Positions 1 to 6,261 of a stretch of DNA of 15,454 bases are shown piece after piece. The position numbers and the translations under genes are program-made. Source of the stretch: CALJTV01 sp034433775 (GTDB lineage: Bacteria > Chloroflexota > Dehalococcoidia > GIF9 > UBA5629); the NCBI GenBank assembly GCA_034433775.1, contig DAOUAI010000102.1:1-15454 (forward strand). Reading direction: 5' to 3'. Below the pieces are notes generated by a model. It was not told the origin of the DNA. It saw only the letters and a list, made by a program, of their open reading frames with translations, and did not search any database. How positions within the stretch are numbered: position 1 is the stretch's first letter; every line of letters begins with the position of its first letter.

Positions 1-34
1 CCAAGCACCTGTTTCTGGGAAATTAGTGATATGA
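1..34 (+). CDS. cobT: C-terminal fragment, probable CobT (nicotinate-nucleotide-dimethylbenzimidazole phosphoribosyltransferase)
   Basis: The reading frame from base 2 is open from the window edge and ends at TGA 32-34, reading QAPVSGKLVI. The stop overlaps the cobS ATG (ATGA, 31-34), the usual arrangement for translationally coupled genes. The A-x-VSGK ending resembles the C-terminus of many CobT proteins, and cobT is a common upstream neighbour of cobS. CobT makes alpha-ribazole phosphate, the substrate CobS joins to adenosylcobinamide-GDP. Only ten residues are visible, so the identity is inferred mainly from position. Another cobalamin gene is possible. Confidence 0.45.
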   Translation, partial: QAPVSGKLVI

Positions 35-762
35 CCGGTTTCTGGGTAGCTCTGCGGTTTTTGACTATATTCCCAACGCCTCGAAAGGAAAAGGACGACG
101 ATGAGGTAGTATGTCTATCTTTAGTTTACTTTCCTCTTGTCGGTCTACTTTTGGGAGCAATGTTACTTGGTATATATTATGCATTGGCACTGGTGCTACC
201 CGGTCCCGTTGTTTTTGCATTCATTGTTATAGTTCTAGCTGTTAGCACTGGTGGACATCATCTCGACGGTCTGATGGATAGTCTGGATGGAGTGTTGGGG
301 GGGCAAAGCAAAGAGGAAAAGTTGGCTATAATGAGAGATAGTAAAGTTGGTGCTTTTGGTGTTGCTGGAGCCATCCTTCTGTTGCTTCTTAAATATGTTT
401 CTCTTACTTCAGCGCCGTTATTACCAGCCTTATTACTCATGCCTATTTTAGGACGCTGGGCAATGTTAAATGCTATTTTCTTTTTCCCTTATGCTCGTCC
501 TGACGGCATGGGGCTTCCTTTCAAACGAGGAGCAAATTGGCAAAGATTAACTATAGCTACAATATTGCCAGTAGTTGCAGCGCTGGCAATATTGAGATGG
601 AAAGGGCTGGTATTGCTAGTAGTCTTATGGCTAATTGTTTTTGGCATTGCCCGTTTTGTCCAACATCGTCTCGGTGGTCTTACGGGCGATAATTATGGTG
701 CCATCAATGAAATAGCGGAAGTGGCAACACTTATTCTGATAGTCCTGCTAGGCAGATTCTAA
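31..762 (+). CDS. cobS: Adenosylcobinamide-GDP ribazoletransferase (cobalamin synthase, CobS/CobV)
   Basis: This integral membrane enzyme joins alpha-ribazole (or its phosphate) to adenosylcobinamide-GDP, the last assembly step of cobalamin nucleotide-loop synthesis. The 243-residue length is normal for the family. The N-terminus has the family-like ALRFLTIFP stretch right after the Met. The conserved acidic signature GGHHLDGLMDSLDG lies at residues 74-87, and MRDSKVGAFGV, the second family motif, at 101-111. Both are thought to bind metal and substrate. Several hydrophobic helices follow. The frame is open upstream of base 31, but the family N-terminus and the overlap with the preceding stop fix the ATG at 31. 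A weak SD-like GGGAA lies at 17-21. The cobU start follows 23 bases after the stop, so the two probably share a transcript. Confidence 0.95.
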   Translation: MTGFWVALRFLTIFPTPRKEKDDDEVVCLSLVYFPLVGLLLGAMLLGIYYALALVLPGPVVFAFIVIVLAVSTGGHHLDGLMDSLDGVLGGQSKEEKLAIMRDSKVGAFGVAGAILLLLLKYVSLTSAPLLPALLLMPILGRWAMLNAIFFFPYARPDGMGLPFKRGANWQRLTIATILPVVAALAILRWKGLVLLVVLWLIVFGIARFVQHRLGGLTGDNYGAINEIAEVATLILIVLLGRF

Positions 763-785
763 CGAGCGGATGAGGTTATCGAGCA

Positions 786-1322
786 GTGCCGAAAAAGGGT
801 ATCTTGATACTTGGTGGCGCCCGTAGCGGCAAGAGTAGTTTTGCACAGCAGATGGCTGGAAAACTAGGGCAGAGGGTGCTTTTTGTTGCTACTGGCGAAC
901 CGCTGGATGATGAAATGCAAGCACGAATATCTGAACATAAAAAGAACCGTCCCAGAGAATGGCGGACGATAGAGGCTCCCCGTGATGTTGCCGAACAAGT
1001 AAAGAACCATGTGCTTGATGCCGATGTCGTGCTTATCGACTGCCTAACATTGCTCATATCAAATCTGATGTCCACTGATAGCGATTACGTGAAAACGGAA
1101 GGCGAGGTATTAACTCAAATTAAAAGTCTCGTTACTTTGCTCAAACAACTCAATTTGAGCTGGGTCATCGTATCAAATGAAGTAGGTATGGGAATAGTCC
1201 CGGAAACCAGATTAGGGCGTATCTATCGGGATATATTAGGCAAAGTTAACCAACTGGTTGCTATACAGGCAACCGAAGTGTACTTCGTGATATCAGGTAT
1301 ACCAATCAAGATAAAAGGCTGA
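786..1322 (+). CDS. cobU: Bifunctional adenosylcobinamide kinase / adenosylcobinamide-phosphate guanylyltransferase (CobU)
   Basis: CobU phosphorylates the aminopropanol arm of adenosylcobinamide and then transfers GMP to it, producing the activated substrate of CobS. The 178-residue protein is full length. It has a Walker A loop GGARSGKS at residues 10-17. The stretch ATGEPLDDEM, then R-I-x-x-H (His51) and RPREW, matches the family; this His is the expected covalent guanylylation site. DCLTLLISNL (about 85-94) covers the Walker B-like region, and VSNEVGMGIVPETRLGR is the signature toward the C-terminus, followed by GIPIKIK. The start is GTG at 786, with GAGG at 772-775 as a modest SD. Both steps of this salvage or late-synthesis branch are therefore encoded next to cobS. 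No cobC-type phosphatase gene lies between them. Confidence 0.96.
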   Translation: MPKKGILILGGARSGKSSFAQQMAGKLGQRVLFVATGEPLDDEMQARISEHKKNRPREWRTIEAPRDVAEQVKNHVLDADVVLIDCLTLLISNLMSTDSDYVKTEGEVLTQIKSLVTLLKQLNLSWVIVSNEVGMGIVPETRLGRIYRDILGKVNQLVAIQATEVYFVISGIPIKIKG

Positions 1323-1335
1323 AAAATGTTAATTA

Positions 1336-1364
1336 TCGACAAAGTTTGCTGCAGCTACTATAAT
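1336..1364 (+). promoter_or_regulatory. Predicted sigma70-type promoter for the two-gene surface-protein cassette
   Basis: TCGACA at 1336-1341 (5 of 6 to TTGACA) is followed by a 17-base spacer and a perfect TATAAT at 1359-1364. Transcription should start near 1371, only about 12 bases before the TTG start at 1383. The SD GTGAGG (1371-1376) would therefore sit at the very 5' end of the message. If translation instead starts at GTG 1410, the leader would be about 39 bases. This promoter separates the downstream pair from the cob operon. Confidence 0.65.
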
Positions 1365-1382
1365 AGATTAGTGAGGTAAACA

Positions 1383-3242
1383 TTGGAATTAAGAACAGGC
1401 AGGGAAGGGGTGCTTGCCAGATATGTAAGTATACGGTGGTTCTCTTACCTTTTTGTATGCATATTCTCCCTGATTGCTATTTTCGCCTCTGCTACTAACG
1501 CTCACGCGGCTCCACCGCTGTTCACAGACGTCGATTTACCTAAAGGGCAGGTAGGTAGCTCTTATTCTGGACGAATAACTGTAAGCGGCACTCCGCCATT
1601 TACTTGGGCTGTTACTGGTCTACCTTCGGGGCTAGCCAGTACCCCGGTAACAAATACCCTATATATTTCAGGCGTTCCTACCCAGAGTGGAATATTCTCC
1701 ATAATCGTTACAGTTAGCGACAACTCGACGTCTCCTAATTCCACACAACAAAACTTTATCATTACCATTGAAAAAGGGAGTTACGAGGCCACTATTGCTA
1801 TTGGCTCAGGGCTAAAAGCTGGAGAGACCAGGGTACTTATGGGGGCAACCCCGTTAGCGACGTTGCGTGGAGGTGAATCCATAAAAGTCAGTCTTGAATT
1901 GGGTGCTATCCGTACCATAAGTGTTGACCAGATCGTCGAACATCCTGCCGAGCCTGGTATCAGATTCAAGGCTGAGATGGACAGAAAAACGATAAGCGAA
2001 TCTTCACCAGAAGCTATATTCCCGTACTATACCGAGTATTATATCGAGTTCAAAACAGAGCCATCCAAAGTTGGACAATTATCAGGATCAGGATGGTTCA
2101 AGGAAGGTTACATACTGGGCAACGTGGCTCTGGAGGAAGTGACAGATAGCGACCGACCAGACACCAAGTATAAGTTTGTTTACTGGATCCTTCCCAATGG
2201 CGAGACTGCGTCCAGCAGACAATTAAGTCTGAAGGTGAGCATGCCTGGAACGTGCACCGCTAAATATGATACTTATTATAAGTTGACACTGACCTCTAAA
2301 TACGGGGCTACAGAGGACAGTACCTGGTATAAGGCAGGTACTCTGGCTGAATGGGAAATAGACACTCCACAAGTGCGCATGCCAGGGGTTCTGGGGGTCT
2401 TTGGTGGCAAATTGAATGCAATTACATCGCAGGGCACGGTGAATATGGATGAGCCCAAGACTATCGAAGTGCAATGGGAACCCGATTACACTATGCCCGT
2501 AATCCTGATACCATTGGCTATAATTTTGCTTATAGGTCTCGGGTATGGTTTATATGTTTTGCTGCGGAGTGCACAGCCAAAGCCAGTTTTTTATCCCCCG
2601 CCATACCAGGCTATGCCGCCACAGCCACCACCCCAGATGCCTCCACCACAGACTACTGTGGTTATGATAGGTGGCGAGAAACCCAAACTCGGTCCAGCAG
2701 CTACCCGTGAGCAGTTGATGGAAAAATTCGGAGAATTACTCCAGAAGTATGAAGAAGAAATAAGAGCTACAATACTAGGGAAAGAATTGCCTGAGACGAA
2801 AACAATAGAGCGAGGATTACCGACCCCAAGTGTGCCTCCTGCTGCTGTTGAAGCAGAAGTTGTCCCGTCTCAGGAATTAGCCTCTTGTGATTTTGCCTCG
2901 AAGCGAGCACTTCGGGTAGTAGTAACAGAGTGGGAACAGATGGTATCGCCAAAAGCTACAAAGGAGAAGGATGAAGGTCCCACTACATTAATCTGGATGC
3001 GGCAGGTTTATCAAGAATGGGAGGTCATGCGTTGCTTGTTGCCACGGGGCCATACGGGACAACACGAGGGTGAGATGGAGATTGTATATAGCCTGCTCAA
3101 CACCATAAGGGAAGAAAAGACATATTCAGCAGGAGAGGAAATATTACCGCCTAAGCCGCATTACACCGATGGCATGCCAGTAGTGAAGGTCGCCGCAAGT
3201 GAGGTTGTGCTGCCGGAGAAATTGCCTCCGACCACGGTTTGA
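1383..3242 (+). CDS. Exported single-pass membrane protein with Ig-like ectodomain, proline-rich linker and Cys/His-containing cytoplasmic tail
   Basis: Function is unknown. An N-terminal signal peptide ends near residue 42 (AHA followed by APP). Residues about 45-130 form an Ig-like module of the putative 'He_PIG' type (GQVGSSYSG, TPPFTWAVTGLPSGL, ISGVPTQSGIF). Residues about 130-370 are beta-rich, with two related blocks around GSGWFKEG and GATEDSTWYKAG that look like short extracellular repeats. A single TM helix lies at about 371-394. A proline/methionine-rich linker (about 398-425) and a tail of roughly 190 residues follow. The Arg after the helix predicts a cytoplasmic tail. The tail carries Cys502 and CLLPRGHTGQH (551-561), a possible zinc knuckle. 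The TTG start at 1383 has SD GTGAGG with a 6-base spacer; GTG at 1410 is an in-frame alternative that gives a more typical signal peptide. The stop overlaps the next start (TGATG). Confidence 0.85.
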   Translation: MELRTGREGVLARYVSIRWFSYLFVCIFSLIAIFASATNAHAAPPLFTDVDLPKGQVGSSYSGRITVSGTPPFTWAVTGLPSGLASTPVTNTLYISGVPTQSGIFSIIVTVSDNSTSPNSTQQNFIITIEKGSYEATIAIGSGLKAGETRVLMGATPLATLRGGESIKVSLELGAIRTISVDQIVEHPAEPGIRFKAEMDRKTISESSPEAIFPYYTEYYIEFKTEPSKVGQLSGSGWFKEGYILGNVALEEVTDSDRPDTKYKFVYWILPNGETASSRQLSLKVSMPGTCTAKYDTYYKLTLTSKYGATEDSTWYKAGTLAEWEIDTPQVRMPGVLGVFGGKLNAITSQGTVNMDEPKTIEVQWEPDYTMPVILIPLAIILLIGLGYGLYVLLRSAQPKPVFYPPPYQAMPPQPPPQMPPPQTTVVMIGGEKPKLGPAATREQLMEKFGELLQKYEEEIRATILGKELPETKTIERGLPTPSVPPAAVEAEVVPSQELASCDFASKRALRVVVTEWEQMVSPKATKEKDEGPTTLIWMRQVYQEWEVMRCLLPRGHTGQHEGEMEIVYSLLNTIREEKTYSAGEEILPPKPHYTDGMPVVKVAASEVVLPEKLPPTTV

Positions 3243-6115
3243 TGAAAACCCCGCAAGTCACTCTGAAGTCCATTATATCAGTGTTTTCACCAGTCATCTT
3301 AGTGCAACTTGCTATTATATCCATTCTGTCACAACCAGTAGTAACAGACGCAGATACGATGAGGTGGAGTCCCGTAAGCACTCCTGATGAGCATGGCAAT
3401 GTCATAGTCAGCCCTTCAGAAGTGAATGCTATAGCTATAAGCACCGATGGACAAACACTTTATGCTATCGATATACCAAACAGCAAAATCTATAAGTCTA
3501 CAAACGGTGGCTTTAGTTGGAATGAGCTAACTAACCAGTTGGCGAGTGCAGGTGCCACGCTCCCTGCTTGGAATGTGGCTCTAGCACCGGATAATCCAAA
3601 TATGGTCGCAGTAGTCACTAGCATAGGTGGGTTGCCTAGAGAAGTATTCGTTTCCGCTGACGGCGGTCTAACTTGGTGGAATGCACACTTTTCCGCTAGT
3701 GCCAATATTGGAGCTATTAACATATCACCATACTATGGTAGCTATGACGTAGCTATTGGTACCCGGACTGGTCATGGCACAGGAGACATCCACGTCCTTA
3801 ATACAAGTGCCATGGGTGTATGGAAAGATCAAGGACTGGGTAAGGATATTCTAGCTATCAGATTTTCACCAAACTATCGCTCTGATTTCACATTGGTCAC
3901 CCTGTCTGCCGGGGACAATGGCACATATATTGACCTTGGTATCCACGACACAGTGGCAAACAGCACTAATTGGAATCTGTGGGGTCCTGCGGAGATAACC
4001 ATAGCTGGTGCTGGCACCTCGCCGAAAGTAAGCCAAGTCATAACTGGAGATTTGGAATTACCTGCTGATTTCTCCGGGCAGATTGCCGCTCTGCGTCAGT
4101 TATATGTTAGCATTGATGCCCCTGGGACCAATGCTGGAATTTACCGGTTTGATGACTCGGTTGGATACTTGTTAATGCCAGCAAGCCAAACTCTTAGAAT
4201 TTCAAGCATTGCATATTTTGGGAATTGTGCATCAGGAAAACTGCTTGCTGGAGAGGTATTAGGTAATGCCGGTTTTGCCACGGTAACTACATGGTTTACT
4301 AATAACCCGGCTACTTGTTCCGGCTACTGCTGGTATAAAAGTGAAAAGGCACCAACTGGTAGTGGTAATTCAGGTTATGCAAATGCCTATATAATATGGA
4401 GCATTGATGGTAAATACGCCTACTGTGCTACCAGTTCTGCACAACTCAGCAGTCCTGCAAACTGGCCAACGGGCTATTTGAGCGGTACCGCATGTGACGA
4501 GTCTGCTCTCTCTGTAAGTGACAGCGATGGCCAAATTTGGAATCAGATTAGCCTAATAGACACTAATGTGAGCTTTCTTTCTGATGTAGCAGTGACACTT
4601 ACATCAGACACTATTTTTCTTGCTTCAGTGAATAATCAGGCTGGGATAAACAGCTTCGACAGTGTTTGGAGGACCACTGCTTCTACCTGGACCTGGGAGC
4701 GTGTGCTTTGTATCCTTTCACCAACCGATGACATGATATTGCGCCTAGATCAAAACGGCAATAATAGAGCTGTTTACCTAGCATCTCGCGCTGCCGGTGG
4801 TTTGTGGCAATCGCTCGATGGAGGAGAGACGTGGACAGATGTTTCACCTGGTGTGAATATCAGTGATCTTGCTATAGTAGAGTCTGGCAATACAATCCAT
4901 ATGTATGTCCTCGGTGGGGCTCATATTCGCCACGGAACAATGACTGCTGCCCAGACATGGCAATGGTCATCACCGGTCAACACTACTCTAGACAGCGGGC
5001 ATAGCATCGTTGCAATGCCCTGCGGTGTGGTTCTGGTTGGAGATGAAAGTGAGGGTATAGCAGCATATTCACTGGATGGAGGCAACAGTTTTATGCGCAC
5101 TGCACCTGTGCCTGAACATGGGAAGATGCATATAGCCGCAGATTGCAGGTTCCGTAATGCTGTGATTGTATATGCCGCTACTGATGGTCCTGCAGGCAAT
5201 ATTTACAGCTGGGCAATAGGCTATAGCACACAGTGGGCTGAGATGAGAGCGCCGGGACAAAGATTTTACGGACTAGCCCAGATGAGCACGCTGTATGGTA
5301 CTTGGTCCAGTGGCGATACATCGGGTGTTGCCCGAACGCTGGAACCTGAAAAGCTTGTTGCTCCATATGTCGAGTGGGACAACTTAACTGCCGGGCTTTC
5401 CGATGGTGTCATATTTACCCGGGAGCCAACTTCATTAAAGATTTCGGCGGGTAATAATTTATGGGCTATTGATAATAGACCATATACCAGCACCACAGGC
5501 AAACTATGGACTTTCTACGATTGTCTTTCCCCGAGTGTCCAGTATCCCACCACCAAAACACCAAGTCGCGAGATGCTTTTTCAAGCACCGGTACCAGTAG
5601 CACCTGCCAAAGATGAGGTGATACCTGTCTATCTGGAAACCAGAACTATTGGCGACATAGTCCTTAAGTGGAAGCACCCTTTACCTGCTCTCGAATACGA
5701 AATATGGATAGCCGAAGACGAGTCTTTTGCCAAGCCCATCATCTGCCAGACCATTAAGCCAGAGGACTATAAGATAGTGGAATGGTTAATCCCCAAGTCT
5801 GCAGGTCTTCAAAGCGGCACTACCTACTATTGGAAAGTAAGGGTGACCCAGTCGGCAACAGGAGAGCGAGGCAATGGCGATTGGTCTGAGATAATGTCAT
5901 TCAGCATAGCGTCTTTCCCACCTGAGACACAAAAGTCTGAGCCTGCACATCAAGAGACACCTCAGGATACTGCTGAACATGATGTAAGCTCAACAGTTTT
6001 AGCATTCTTACCTTGGTGGGCATGGACAGCGCTAGTATGTTCTTTGCTTATTGGAGCGGCACTAGCGACCATATTCATCGGGCAACGGCAAAAACGGCTT
6101 AGCCAGAAACAATAG
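3242..6115 (+). CDS. Large exported Asp-box (BNR-like) beta-propeller protein with Fn3-like domain and C-terminal membrane anchor
   Basis: No specific function is recognised. An N-terminal hydrophobic export signal spans about residues 10-38. The large ectodomain contains Asp-box motifs (S-x-D-x-G-x-x-W), clearest at about residues 87-94 (STNGGFSW), 139-146 (SADGGLTW), 525-532 (SLDGGETW) and 611-618 (SLDGGNSF). Such motifs mark sialidase/sortilin/photosystem-assembly-type beta-propellers, but I see no sialidase catalytic set, so a binding or scaffold role is likelier. An Fn3-like domain follows at about 783-891 (YEIWIAEDESF, TTYYWKVRV). One TM helix (about 921-947) precedes a short basic tail, so the protein is probably anchored on the outer face of the cytoplasmic membrane. 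The ATG at 3242 overlaps the previous stop by one base (TGATG), indicating translational coupling and probably co-function. A TTG at 3239 is the in-frame alternative. Confidence 0.85.
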   Translation: MKTPQVTLKSIISVFSPVILVQLAIISILSQPVVTDADTMRWSPVSTPDEHGNVIVSPSEVNAIAISTDGQTLYAIDIPNSKIYKSTNGGFSWNELTNQLASAGATLPAWNVALAPDNPNMVAVVTSIGGLPREVFVSADGGLTWWNAHFSASANIGAINISPYYGSYDVAIGTRTGHGTGDIHVLNTSAMGVWKDQGLGKDILAIRFSPNYRSDFTLVTLSAGDNGTYIDLGIHDTVANSTNWNLWGPAEITIAGAGTSPKVSQVITGDLELPADFSGQIAALRQLYVSIDAPGTNAGIYRFDDSVGYLLMPASQTLRISSIAYFGNCASGKLLAGEVLGNAGFATVTTWFTNNPATCSGYCWYKSEKAPTGSGNSGYANAYIIWSIDGKYAYCATSSAQLSSPANWPTGYLSGTACDESALSVSDSDGQIWNQISLIDTNVSFLSDVAVTLTSDTIFLASVNNQAGINSFDSVWRTTASTWTWERVLCILSPTDDMILRLDQNGNNRAVYLASRAAGGLWQSLDGGETWTDVSPGVNISDLAIVESGNTIHMYVLGGAHIRHGTMTAAQTWQWSSPVNTTLDSGHSIVAMPCGVVLVGDESEGIAAYSLDGGNSFMRTAPVPEHGKMHIAADCRFRNAVIVYAATDGPAGNIYSWAIGYSTQWAEMRAPGQRFYGLAQMSTLYGTWSSGDTSGVARTLEPEKLVAPYVEWDNLTAGLSDGVIFTREPTSLKISAGNNLWAIDNRPYTSTTGKLWTFYDCLSPSVQYPTTKTPSREMLFQAPVPVAPAKDEVIPVYLETRTIGDIVLKWKHPLPALEYEIWIAEDESFAKPIICQTIKPEDYKIVEWLIPKSAGLQSGTTYYWKVRVTQSATGERGNGDWSEIMSFSIASFPPETQKSEPAHQETPQDTAEHDVSSTVLAFLPWWAWTALVCSLLIGAALATIFIGQRQKRLSQKQ

Positions 6116-6199
6116 TAACCTCACATTTATTGCCAGTCTCAAACTTTTACTACCACCCCATAGCACTGTCATACCAGTCCTGTGTCAGCTATGCAAAAA

Positions 6200-6228
6200 A
6201 TGAAACCGCACCAGCATCGTGATACAAT
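6200..6228 (+). promoter_or_regulatory. Candidate promoter upstream of uvrA
   Basis: ATGAAA at 6200-6205 (4 of 6 to TTGACA), a 17-base spacer and TACAAT at 6223-6228 lie 34 bases before the uvrA ATG. The spacing is good but the -35 match is moderate. I found no clear LexA-type palindrome in the 146-base intergenic region, so no SOS control can be claimed. I also see no convincing intrinsic terminator after the preceding gene. Confidence 0.4.
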
Positions 6229-6261
6229 TAAAGAAGAATCCCATCTAAATCAGGTAGCAGG

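Noticed and set aside
2474..2710. A 78-codon plus-strand frame inside the first surface-protein gene
   Set aside because: It is an out-of-frame reading of the TM and proline-rich region; its composition (Thr/Ala/Tyr runs) reflects the overlapping gene.
3242..6115. Annotating the Asp-box protein as a sialidase
   Set aside because: Asp boxes are present, but I could not find the arginine triad or the other catalytic residues of sialidases, so only a propeller-like fold is claimed.
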